From NCBI GenBank assembly GCA_002450985.1, contig DKBA01000270.1:2765-15769 (forward strand): 13,005 nucleotides of DNA, in the 5' to 3' direction. Position numbers and translations under genes: made by a program. Origin of the DNA: Acidimicrobiia bacterium UBA6912 (lineage in GTDB: Bacteria > Actinomycetota > Acidimicrobiia > Spongiisociales > UBA5794). The number at the start of each line of letters is the position of its first letter. Positions within the stretch are counted from its first letter, which is position 1. This document shows positions 5,959-12,670 of this stretch, one piece after another. Below the pieces are notes generated by a model. The model was given only the letters and a program-made list of their open reading frames with translations, was not told where the DNA came from and did not search any database.

Positions 5959-7049
5959 GCCGTCGCCTCCAGGATCTGCTGCGGCGAGATCAGGTCGCCG
6001 TCGATGCGGTTGACGCCGACCACTTCGCGGTCGCCCGCCAGCCGCTCGATCTCGCGCCGGTAGAGCCCGAGGTTCAGCTCCGGCACGACGACGCGGTCGA
6101 TGCCGGCGAGGGCGTCCCGGATGGCCTCCTCGGGCACGGGCCACACGCTGCGCACGATGAGGGCCGCCAGCGGCGAGTCGCTCAGCTCGACGGCGCTGGC
6201 GACGGCGCCCGCGGTGACGCCGTAGCCCACGATCAAGGTGGCGGCGCCCGCCTGCGCGATGTGGTCCATCATCGTGATCTCGGCGACGTGGTCGTCGACC
6301 TTGGCGGCGAGATGGCGATTGAGCGCCTCGATGGTCGGCCCGTGCTTGGTGATGAACGCCCCCTCGTCGTGGGTCGAGCCGGTGAAACGCACGGCGGCGC
6401 CATCACCGATGAGATGGAGCGCCGGCACGTCCCCCGCCGGAACGAACTCGTAGGGGAGGCCCGTGTCGGCCGTGGTGCGCTCGGGCACGGGGAGCGGGAC
6501 GAACGCATCCGCGGCAACCGTCGCCGGTGTCATCACGACCTCCTTGTCGGTGAGGAGGAACACCGGGCAACGGAATCGCTCGGCCAGCTCGAACGCCCGC
6601 ACCGTGAGGCGGTAGCAATCGGCGACGTCGGTGGGGCAGAGTGCGATGATCGGGTAGCCGCCCGCCGTTCCCCACCTGACGAACTGGACGTCCCCCTGCG
6701 ACACCGTGGTGGCGCCACCGGTGGCGGGTCCCAGGCGCTGCACGTCGACGATGACCAGGGGGACCTCCCCCATGATCGCCAGCCCGATGTTCTCGCTGTA
6801 GAGGCTGATGCCGGGGCCGCTCGTCGCCGTCATCGCCCGGGAGCCGGCCATCGCCGCGCCGATGCACATCCCGATCGAGGCGATCTCGTCCTCGCCTTGG
6901 ATCGCCACACCCCCGGTGCGGGGCAGGTCGCGCATCATCGCCATCAGGATGCCCGACGCAGGAGTGATCGGGTAGCCCGCGAAGAAGTCGCAACCGGCTG
7001 CCAGCGCCCCGCGGACGATGGCCGTCGCTCCGTCGATGTATTCACGCAT
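5955..7049 (-). CDS. korA: 2-oxoacid:ferredoxin oxidoreductase, alpha subunit
   Basis: This 364-residue protein has only the alpha module, without the N-terminal gamma domain of the usual actinobacterial KorA (about 600 or more residues). GYPITPAS (25-32) is the YPITP motif whose threonine contacts the 2-oxoacid carboxylate. QGEDEIASIGMCIGAAMAG and TATSGPGISLYSENIGLA are the conserved pyrimidine-side TPP contacts with beta, and RLGPATGGATTVSQGDVQF is the characteristic loop. The C-terminal domain (~250-364) includes TLIVGYGVTAGAVASAV and VRSVWPVPEEAI. ATG 7049 is preferred because GAAGGG at 7063-7058 stands eight bases upstream; a GTG at 7058 would sit directly on that site. It overlaps korB by four bases, so the two are coupled. 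No delta-type ferredoxin subunit is encoded beside them. Confidence 0.92.
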   Translation of the reverse strand: MREYIDGATAIVRGALAAGCDFFAGYPITPASGILMAMMRDLPRTGGVAIQGEDEIASIGMCIGAAMAGSRAMTATSGPGISLYSENIGLAIMGEVPLVIVDVQRLGPATGGATTVSQGDVQFVRWGTAGGYPIIALCPTDVADCYRLTVRAFELAERFRCPVFLLTDKEVVMTPATVAADAFVPLPVPERTTADTGLPYEFVPAGDVPALHLIGDGAAVRFTGSTHDEGAFITKHGPTIEALNRHLAAKVDDHVAEITMMDHIAQAGAATLIVGYGVTAGAVASAVELSDSPLAALIVRSVWPVPEEAIRDALAGIDRVVVPELNLGLYRREIERLAGDREVVGVNRIDGDLISPQQILEATA

Positions 7050-7079
7050 GGCGGGCACCCTTCGACACCGCTCGCCATT

Positions 7080-7097
7080 GTCGGCTCACCAGCCGAC
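7080..7097. repeat. Perfect inverted repeat upstream of korA
   Basis: GTCGGCT (7080-7086), loop CACC, AGCCGAC (7091-7097) forms a perfect seven-pair hairpin. It lies in the 75-base gap between the methyltransferase stop and the korA start, about 30 bases before korA. No T-tract follows it on either strand. It could be a weak terminator for the upstream operon, a repressor operator or a 5'-UTR element of korAB. I cannot choose between these. Confidence 0.4.
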
Positions 7098-7124
7098 ATC
7101 GGATAGGGGCGATCGGCTCGCTGG

Positions 7125-7748
7125 TCAGGACCGCCCAGGGGTCGACATGCCGGTCACCTGAAGCAGTGGGCGTCCGGCGATTCTCGGCCGTGTCGCGTGC
7201 GTCGCAAAGCCCGCGGTGGCGAGCTTCTCAGCAACGACGTCCGGGTCGATCATCGGGTAGGTCGCGTTGTGCGATGCCGCTCTACTCGCCATCACGTGCG
7301 CAGGGTCGTCGAAGTCCTCGTCCACGAGCACGAGCCTGCCGCCGGGGCGAAGCACGCGGTGCAGTTCACGTGCGGCGAGGTCCATGTCGGTCCAGTGATG
7401 CATCGTGTTCACCGCCACGGCGACATCCACCGAGTGATCTTCGAGCGGTAGGCGCTCCGCGGTGCCCGCAGCGATGCGGATCCGGTGGCGGTGTCGCTGC
7501 CACAAACGCCGCAAATGGAGCGCGCACCGCATCACACGGCTCGGATCGACCGCAACCACGGTTGCCCCTCGCCGAGCGGCAGGCACGGTGGCGGGCCCCG
7601 CGCCGGCTCCGATGTCGAGCATCACTTCCCCCGGTCCGACCTGCGCTGCGTCGACGACGTAGTCATTGACGGCGCCGCGCCAGAAGTCGGCGGCCAAGCG
7701 GGCGTAGTGGCCGATGGCATTCTCGGTGTGGCTGTGTCGGCTGCTCAT
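7125..7748 (-). CDS. Class I SAM-dependent methyltransferase (Methyltransf_11-like)
   Basis: The 207-residue product shows the standard Rossmann methyltransferase order. Motif I is LDIGAGAG (44-51), the acidic ribose contact is D68 in VVAVDPS, followed by ERLPLEDHSVDVAVAVNTMHHW and LRPGGRLVLVDEDF. The HHW and RPGG elements match the small-molecule (UbiE/Methyltransf_11) group. No substrate-recognition domain is present, so the acceptor is unknown. Its ATG overlaps the stop of the winged-helix gene (ATGA), with GAGGT at 7758-7754 five bases upstream. It is therefore the last gene of a coupled three-gene operon with the regulator and the amidohydrolase. The frame is open further upstream to 7826, but that part is only antisense to coding and Arg-rich, so it is not used. 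Confidence 0.88.
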   Translation of the reverse strand: MSSRHSHTENAIGHYARLAADFWRGAVNDYVVDAAQVGPGEVMLDIGAGAGPATVPAARRGATVVAVDPSRVMRCALHLRRLWQRHRHRIRIAAGTAERLPLEDHSVDVAVAVNTMHHWTDMDLAARELHRVLRPGGRLVLVDEDFDDPAHVMASRAASHNATYPMIDPDVVAEKLATAGFATHATRPRIAGRPLLQVTGMSTPGRS

Positions 7749-7960
7749 GACGCACCTCGCAACGCCCTGGCGTTCCGTATCCCCGATGGGGTGAGCCGAT
7801 AGCCGTCGTCGTCGCCTGCGATCCATCCCATGCGGATCAGCTTGCGCAGCGTGTGGTCCAGCACCGGGCGCGACAGCTGCGTCCTCATCGCGATGGTGCG
7901 CCGGTCGTGGCGTCCCGGCCGGGCCAGGAGCGAGACGACGAGCCGATCGGGCTCCATCAT
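7745..7960 (-). CDS. Small winged-helix DNA-binding protein
   Basis: The product is only 71 residues, barely one winged-helix domain. An N-terminal helix (EPDRLVVSLLA) is followed by a helix-turn-helix (RRTIAMRTQLSRPVLDHTLRKLIRMGWI) and a wing (GDDDGYRLTPSGIRNARAL). The ending GYRLTPSG is typical of MarR/PadR-like transcription factors. No effector or dimerisation domain is present. The start is placed at ATG 7960 because it overlaps the amidohydrolase stop by ATGA; an immediately following ATG at 7957 is equally possible, and the ribosome site is weak, as expected for translational coupling. An upstream start at 8023 would add 21 residues that overlap the amidohydrolase and look non-conserved. 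It may control its own operon, or divergent or adjacent genes such as korAB; this is inference. Confidence 0.65.
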   Translation of the reverse strand: MMEPDRLVVSLLARPGRHDRRTIAMRTQLSRPVLDHTLRKLIRMGWIAGDDDGYRLTPSGIRNARALRGAS

Positions 7961-9177
7961 GCCGGCGACTTCAACGGCGTTCCGCCCTTCCACACGTGGG
8001 TCACTCGGTTCGGATCGCCCCACATCGCGAGGTCGTCGAGAGGGTTGCCGTCCATGGCGATCACGTCTGCGTCGTAGCCCTCTCGAAGGATGCCGGAACG
8101 CGGAGCCTGGGGTCCGAGGGTGAGCGGGCCGTTGGCGGTGGCCGCCTCGATCGCCTCGAGCGACGTCATTCCCGCGTCGACGAGGTGGCGGATCTCGCGA
8201 CCGTTCGTGCCGTAGCTCGGCCCGGAGAGGAAGATATCGGTGCCCATGGCGATGGTGACGCCTGCGGCGACGGCCGTCTTGAGCGCCATCGTGTGGTGGT
8301 CGGCGACGAGCAGCGTCTTGCGCCAGACATACGAGGGGAGACGGTCCTCCATCTGGAGCAGGTCCTCCAGGATGTAGCGGGTGGGAACCAGGATCGCTCC
8401 GGTCTCCTTCATCAGCTCGGCGGCCTCGTCATCGAGATAGCTGCCGTGCTCGATCGTCTTCACCCCTGCTCGGAGTGCCGCCATGATCCCCGGCTTGCCA
8501 TGGCAGTGGGCGGCGACGACACGCTCCGCTCGCGTCGCCTCGTCGACGATGGCCTTCAGCTCGTCGTCCGAGAACTGCTGATGGATCGGGTGGTCCAACT
8601 CGCTGGCGACTCCGCCCGAGGCGCAGATCTTGATGACGCTGGCGCCCTTGCGGAGCTGGCGGCGGACGGCGCGCAGGCACTCCGGCACGCCGTCGGCGAG
8701 CACCCCGAAGCTCTCCTCCTCGGACATTCCCGTGATCCACTCGAGCGGATAGCCGTGCACGTCGGCGTGGCCACCCGTCGTGGACAGGACCCCCCCGGCG
8801 CCGTAGATGTGCGGGCCGGGGATGGTGCCCTCGTCGACGGCGTGGCGGATGTGAATGCCGAGGCCGCCGACCTCGCGCACCGAGGTGACGCCACCCTCGA
8901 CGGTGCGTCGCACATCGGCGACGGCTCGCGCCGTCTTGAGCGCGGTGGGCAGCTTCGCCTCCTCCTCCAGGTTGGCGGTGAGGATGCCGGTGAAGTGCCC
9001 GTGGCACTCCCACAGCCCCGGGAGGACGGCGGGCACCTCGGTCACCTCGTCCGCCGGCGGTGCGCCCGCGGTAGGTCCGGCGTAGACGATGCCGCCGCCG
9101 TCCATCACGACCGAGCCCCGTTCGATCGGATCCCCCCTTCCGGGGATGAGCAGTGCGGCATCGATGCGGACGGTCAT
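7957..9177 (-). CDS. Amidohydrolase family protein (imidazolonepropionase / Xaa-dipeptidase-like metal-dependent hydrolase)
   Basis: The 406 residues cover a complete amidohydrolase-superfamily protein with a small N-terminal beta-sandwich part (RGSVVMDGGGIVYAG), a TIM barrel and the returning C-terminal strands (LREGYDADVIAMDGNPLDD). Metal and catalytic residues are visible: HGH at 59-61 (PGLWECHGHF), K183 in VIKICASGGVAS (the usual carboxylated lysine), H224 in AAHCHG, H244 in TIEHGS and D314 in AMGTD. The set is that of the binuclear imidazolonepropionase-like/prolidase subgroup, which hydrolyses amide or peptide-like bonds; the substrate is not predictable. There is no signal peptide, so it should be cytoplasmic. 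The start ATG has GGAG (9187-9184) six bases upstream and a TAGCCT box further up. It is the first gene of the operon with the winged-helix protein and the methyltransferase. Confidence 0.92.
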   Translation of the reverse strand: MTVRIDAALLIPGRGDPIERGSVVMDGGGIVYAGPTAGAPPADEVTEVPAVLPGLWECHGHFTGILTANLEEEAKLPTALKTARAVADVRRTVEGGVTSVREVGGLGIHIRHAVDEGTIPGPHIYGAGGVLSTTGGHADVHGYPLEWITGMSEEESFGVLADGVPECLRAVRRQLRKGASVIKICASGGVASELDHPIHQQFSDDELKAIVDEATRAERVVAAHCHGKPGIMAALRAGVKTIEHGSYLDDEAAELMKETGAILVPTRYILEDLLQMEDRLPSYVWRKTLLVADHHTMALKTAVAAGVTIAMGTDIFLSGPSYGTNGREIRHLVDAGMTSLEAIEAATANGPLTLGPQAPRSGILREGYDADVIAMDGNPLDDLAMWGDPNRVTHVWKGGTPLKSPA

Positions 9178-9204
9178 GGGGCGCTCCTCGAACGGCGGGG
9201 CGCC

Positions 9205-9210
9205 AGGCTA
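9205..9210 (-). promoter_or_regulatory. Putative -10 box (TAGCCT) of the amidohydrolase operon
   Basis: Read on the minus strand, TAGCCTGGC runs from 9210 to 9202. It lies 17 bases before the GGAG ribosome site and 27 bases before the amidohydrolase ATG. It fits TAnnnT and matches the box upstream of the NuoEF-like gene in eight of nine positions. No -35 element is clear. Confidence 0.35.
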
Positions 9211-9257
9211 GAGGGCCGGCTCCACCGCCGCTCCGTCGCCGACCGAGACGATCCTCC

Positions 9258-9845
9258 TCACGGGGTGAGGTCGAGGCATTGCACGTAGACGGAGACCTCG
9301 ATCGACGTGTCGTGGGCGACGCGGTCGAAGCCGACCTGCCAGCCCTCGGAGGTGTCGTCCATCGCCCAGATCCACTCCGGCAGTGAACAGACCACGCTCA
9401 GTTGCGCCCGGTCGACCTCGTCGTCTCCCTCGATGCCCCACCCGGCGCCGGTGGCGAAGTCTCCCTCGTCGCACGAAGCGACCACGCCGGTGTGAATGCT
9501 GCCCGCGGGGATGAGCGCATGCCCCTGGGCCCAATAGACCACGACCTCGCCTGGCAAGCCTCGCGGTCCGCTCGGTCCTTGCGGGCCGGTGGCCCCCTGC
9601 GGGCCCTGAGGTCCTTGCGGTCCTCGCTCACCCGGGACTCCCTGCGGTCCTGGTTCGCCCTGTGGTCCCTGCTCGCCCTGTGGTCCTTGCTCACCCTGTG
9701 GTCCCGGCGGGCCAACCACTGTGGTCGGGTTTGGGAGCTGAGTCGCGGTCGTGACTGCGGCACCATCATCACCCTGCGACCCGCAGGAAGCCACCACGAG
9801 GACGATCGCTGAGCCGAGAGCTGCGAACCGCCATCTCGCACGCAT
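9258..9845 (-). CDS. Collagen-like repeat lipoprotein
   Basis: The 195-residue product begins MRARWRFAALGSAIVLVVASC: a positively charged N-terminus, a hydrophobic stretch and a lipobox V18-A19-S20-C21, so it should be acylated at C21 and anchored on the outer face of the membrane. A spacer rich in Thr and Pro leads to 18 uninterrupted Gly-X-Y triplets (residues 45-99: GPPGPQGEQ, GERGPQGPQ and similar), the bacterial collagen-like pattern that can form a triple helix without hydroxyproline. The last ~95 residues form a compact domain with three cysteines (VASCDEGDF, VVCSLPEW, VQCLDLTP) and no family I recognise, perhaps the trimerising or binding head. ATG 9845 has GGAGG (9858-9854) eight bases upstream; a GTG at 9854 overlaps this site. 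It is preceded by a divergent promoter region shared with valS. Confidence 0.85.
   Translation of the reverse strand: MRARWRFAALGSAIVLVVASCGSQGDDGAAVTTATQLPNPTTVVGPPGPQGEQGPQGEQGPQGEPGPQGVPGERGPQGPQGPQGATGPQGPSGPRGLPGEVVVYWAQGHALIPAGSIHTGVVASCDEGDFATGAGWGIEGDDEVDRAQLSVVCSLPEWIWAMDDTSEGWQVGFDRVAHDTSIEVSVYVQCLDLTP
9549..9713 (-). repeat. Gly-X-Y coding tandem repeat (nine-base periodicity)
   Basis: This segment encodes the collagen-like stretch. Its DNA is a degenerate nine-base repeat, with a nearly identical 18-base unit (coding GPQGEQ) repeated at about 9666-9713. Such repeats can expand or contract by slippage, so the length may vary between strains. Confidence 0.8.
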
Positions 9846-10069
9846 CGATGACACCTCCAGTAGTCGGCCTCATCATCTCGCCGTCGGTGGGGCGGGATCA
9901 GCTGCGAATGTCCTACGACCGTCCCGGCAACGCGGCGTTCCGTCGGGACCTCGTGTTGGGCTCCTTCCGGCGGTCGATGGCGCTTCGGATCCCCGGCTGC
10001 GCCCTCGACGGGGATGGCCACCGCTAACATCGCGTGCCCCAGCGAGGTGACGCATGACCGAGGGACGTG
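9846..10069. other. Divergent intergenic region between the collagen-like lipoprotein gene and valS
   Basis: These 224 bases separate two divergent genes and are the longest non-coding stretch in the window. They should hold both promoters. For valS, TAACAT at 10025-10030 is a plausible -10. An imperfect inverted repeat, GTCCCG at 9921-9926 with CGGGAC at 9944-9949, encloses a smaller AACG/CGTT pairing. I see no RNA gene, T-box or riboswitch pattern. Confidence 0.5.
10025..10030 (+). promoter_or_regulatory. Putative -10 box (TAACAT) of valS
   Basis: TAACAT fits the TAnnnT pattern and lies 39 bases before the valS ATG, in otherwise GC-rich sequence. No strong -35 hexamer is visible at the expected distance. 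Confidence 0.35.
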
Positions 10070-12664
10070 ATGAAGCCAACGTACGATCCGAAGGACGTCG
10101 AGTCGCGTTGGTACGACGTCTGGGAGTCGGCGGGCGCGTTCCGGCCTGAGCTGAATCCGGGCGGCGAGCCCTTCTGCATCGTCATCCCCCCGCCCAACGT
10201 CACCGGCGTGCTCCACATGGGCCATGCGCTCAACATGTCGATGCAGGACGCCATCATCCGGCGCAAGCGCATGCAGGGGTATGCGGCCCTGTGGCTCCCA
10301 GGGATGGACCACGCCGGCATCGCCACCCAGAACGTCGTCGAGCGTGAGCTCGCCGCCGAGGGGATGACCCGCCACGACATCGGCCGTGAGGCGTTCGTCG
10401 AGCAAGTGTGGGCGTGGAAGGCCCGCTCCGGCGGGCAGATCATCCAGCAGATCCGCACCATGGGGTTCTCCACCGACTGGAGCCGGGAGCGGTTCACCCT
10501 CGACGACGGGCTCTCCCGCGCCGTGCGCGAGGTGTTCGTCACCCTGTACGAGCAGGACCTCATCTACCGGGGGAGCCGCATCATCAACTGGTGCCCCCGC
10601 TGCAACACCGCCCTCTCCGAGATCGAGGTGGACTACGAGGAGGAGGGTGGCGAGCTGGTGCACATTCGCTACCCGTTCGCAGACGGAAGCGAGGGCGGCA
10701 TCACCGTCGCCACCACTCGCGCCGAGACGATGCTGGGGGACACCGGAGTCGCGGTCCACCCGGAAGACTCGCGGTACGTCGACCTCGTCGGCAAGAACGT
10801 GCGGCTTCCGCTGGTCGACCGCATCATCCCCATCGTCGCCGACCCGGCGGTCGATCCCGAGTTCGGGACGGGTGCGGTCAAGGTGACGCCGGCCCACGAT
10901 CCCACCGACGCCGAGATCGCCGAACGGACCGGGCTCGAGGCGATCGTCGTGATCGACACGGACGGCCGCATCACCAAGGCGGGCGGCCGCTTCGCCGGGC
11001 TCGACCGCTACGAGGCGCGCGAGGCGGTGCGCCACCAGCTCGCCAAGGAGGGCTACCTCGCGAAGGTCGACGACCACCACCACTCGGTGGGGCACTGTTC
11101 GCGGTGCGGCACGGTGGTGGAGCCGTTGCTGTCCACCCAATGGTTCGTGAAGGTGGGTCCCATGGTCGGGCCTGCGATCGACGCCGTGCGCAATGGCGAC
11201 AGCCGGTTCGTGCCGCAGCGGTGGGAGAAGAACTACTTCCATTGGATGGAGAACCTGCGCGATTGGTGCATCAGCCGCCAGCTGTGGTGGGGGCACCGCA
11301 TCCCCGCCTGGTACTGCGACGCCTGCGACGACACCATCGTGTCCCGAGAGGACGTGACCGAGTGTCCTTCGTGTGGTGGGACGGTGCGGGCCGAGGAGGA
11401 CGTCCTCGACACCTGGTTCTCGTCGGCGTTGTGGCCGTTCTCGACGCTCGGGTGGCCCGACCAGACCGAGGACCTCGCCAGGTTCTACCCGACGGCCGCC
11501 CTGGTGACGGGGTTCGACATCATCTACTTCTGGGTCGCCCGCATGATGCAGATGGGGCTCCATTTCATGGGGGAGAAGCCCTTCTCCGACATCGTCATCC
11601 ACGGACTGGTCCGCAGCGCCGACGGTCGCAAGATGTCCAAGAGCGCAGGGAACGCCATGGACCCGCTCGAGCTCGTCGATCGCTACGGCGCCGATTCGGT
11701 GCGCCTGACGTTGATCCAGTCTGCGGCTCCCGGGCACGACATCCCGCTCAACGAGGAATGGGTGGATGCCTCACGCCGGTTCGGCAACAAGGTGTGGAAT
11801 GCGCTGCGATTCGTCGTCGAGCACAACGACATCACGGGCGTCCCCGGAACCGGCGGCTACCCGGACACCCCGGGGCCCGAGGATGCGTGGATCCTCGCCA
11901 GGTTGCGCGAGGTCGTCACGGCCTACGACCAGCTCCTCGACGAGTACCGCTTCTCTGATGCAGTCGGCATGCTCTACAACTTCGCATGGTCCGAGGTGTT
12001 CGACTGGTACCTGGAGATGGCGAAGCTCGGGTTGAAGGACGAGTCACGCGCCCCGGCGACGCGAGAGACGCTCGGCGTGGTGATGCGCGACCTCCTCAAG
12101 CTGTTCCATCCGGTGATCCCGTTCCTCACGGAGGAGCTGTGGTCGGAGCTGGGAGACGGGTCACTGCTCGCCACCGCTTCGTGGCCGTCACCGCCGCCGA
12201 CGCGGGCGCCCGACGGCATGGCGGAGCTCCAGGATCTCATCTCGGGTCTGCGCCGGTTCCGCAGCGAGCATCAGCTCGGCAAGCGGAGCTTCGGCATGCT
12301 CCTCGACGATCCGGACGGGATCGCCGGTGCGTGGTGGAACCCGCAGCTCGTGGCGCTCGCCGGAGCCGAGGTCACTGCGACGGAGGCCCCGGCGGAGCTC
12401 GCCGGCCACACCCGGATCCACGCCGGTCGCGTGTCCGCCTTCATCCCGCTTGCCGGGGTCGTCGACGTCGACGCCGAGCGGCCTCGTCTGGAGAAGGCGA
12501 TCGCCGAGACCGAGGATCAGCTCGCCAAGACCGAGGCGAAACTGGCCAATCCAGACTTCCGGGACCGGGCTCCGGCCGAGGTGGTGGCGAAGGAGGAGGC
12601 CAAGCGCGGCGAGCTCACCGCAGCCGTCGACAAGCTCCGTTCCCAGCTCGCCGAGCTCGGCTGA
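10070..12664 (+). CDS. valS: Valine--tRNA ligase
   Basis: The 864-residue protein is full length for bacterial ValRS. It opens with YDPKDVESRWYDVWE, then PPPNVTGVLHMGHA containing the class I HIGH motif as HMGH (49-52). The editing domain (~180-340) includes TTRAETMLGDTGVAVHPED. Cysteine pairs CSRC (343-346) and CDAC/CPSC (416-419, 432-435) form probable zinc knuckles. KMSKS is intact at 521-525 (DGRKMSKSAGN). The C-terminal ~60 residues (LEKAIAETEDQLAKTEAKL to the end) are the coiled-coil arm that contacts tRNA. It charges tRNA(Val) with valine in the cytoplasm. ATG 10070 follows AGGGA (10061-10065) by four bases; GTG 10067 directly before it is less well placed. The stop lies six bases before folC, an arrangement common in Actinomycetota and Firmicutes. 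Confidence 0.97.
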   Translation: MKPTYDPKDVESRWYDVWESAGAFRPELNPGGEPFCIVIPPPNVTGVLHMGHALNMSMQDAIIRRKRMQGYAALWLPGMDHAGIATQNVVERELAAEGMTRHDIGREAFVEQVWAWKARSGGQIIQQIRTMGFSTDWSRERFTLDDGLSRAVREVFVTLYEQDLIYRGSRIINWCPRCNTALSEIEVDYEEEGGELVHIRYPFADGSEGGITVATTRAETMLGDTGVAVHPEDSRYVDLVGKNVRLPLVDRIIPIVADPAVDPEFGTGAVKVTPAHDPTDAEIAERTGLEAIVVIDTDGRITKAGGRFAGLDRYEAREAVRHQLAKEGYLAKVDDHHHSVGHCSRCGTVVEPLLSTQWFVKVGPMVGPAIDAVRNGDSRFVPQRWEKNYFHWMENLRDWCISRQLWWGHRIPAWYCDACDDTIVSREDVTECPSCGGTVRAEEDVLDTWFSSALWPFSTLGWPDQTEDLARFYPTAALVTGFDIIYFWVARMMQMGLHFMGEKPFSDIVIHGLVRSADGRKMSKSAGNAMDPLELVDRYGADSVRLTLIQSAAPGHDIPLNEEWVDASRRFGNKVWNALRFVVEHNDITGVPGTGGYPDTPGPEDAWILARLREVVTAYDQLLDEYRFSDAVGMLYNFAWSEVFDWYLEMAKLGLKDESRAPATRETLGVVMRDLLKLFHPVIPFLTEELWSELGDGSLLATASWPSPPPTRAPDGMAELQDLISGLRRFRSEHQLGKRSFGMLLDDPDGIAGAWWNPQLVALAGAEVTATEAPAELAGHTRIHAGRVSAFIPLAGVVDVDAERPRLEKAIAETEDQLAKTEAKLANPDFRDRAPAEVVAKEEAKRGELTAAVDKLRSQLAELG

Positions 12665-12670
12665 GGCCAC

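Noticed and set aside
4636..6063. Plus-strand open frame of 475 codons opposite korB
   Set aside because: Antisense shadow: korB has complete TPP and Fe-S motifs in its own frame, while this frame has low-complexity Arg/Gly/His composition.
7996..9288. Plus-strand open frame of 430 codons opposite the amidohydrolase
   Set aside because: Antisense shadow of a complete metal-dependent hydrolase; no conserved motif.
9549..9713. Direct repeats that might be a CRISPR array or regulatory iterons
   Set aside because: The repeats have nine-base periodicity, no spacers, and encode Gly-X-Y triplets in the lipoprotein frame.
10054..10147. Short overlapping open frame starting at ATG 10054, upstream of and into valS
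   Set aside because: It has a possible ribosome site (GAGGTGA), but the roughly 30-residue product shows no leader-peptide features such as valine codon runs, and it overlaps valS out of frame. Evidence is too weak for a leader gene.
9398..11737. Long minus-strand open frame (779 codons) across the collagen-like gene, the intergenic region and valS
   Set aside because: It is out of frame with the collagen-like gene and antisense to the well-supported valS. Composition is biased, and no motifs are seen.
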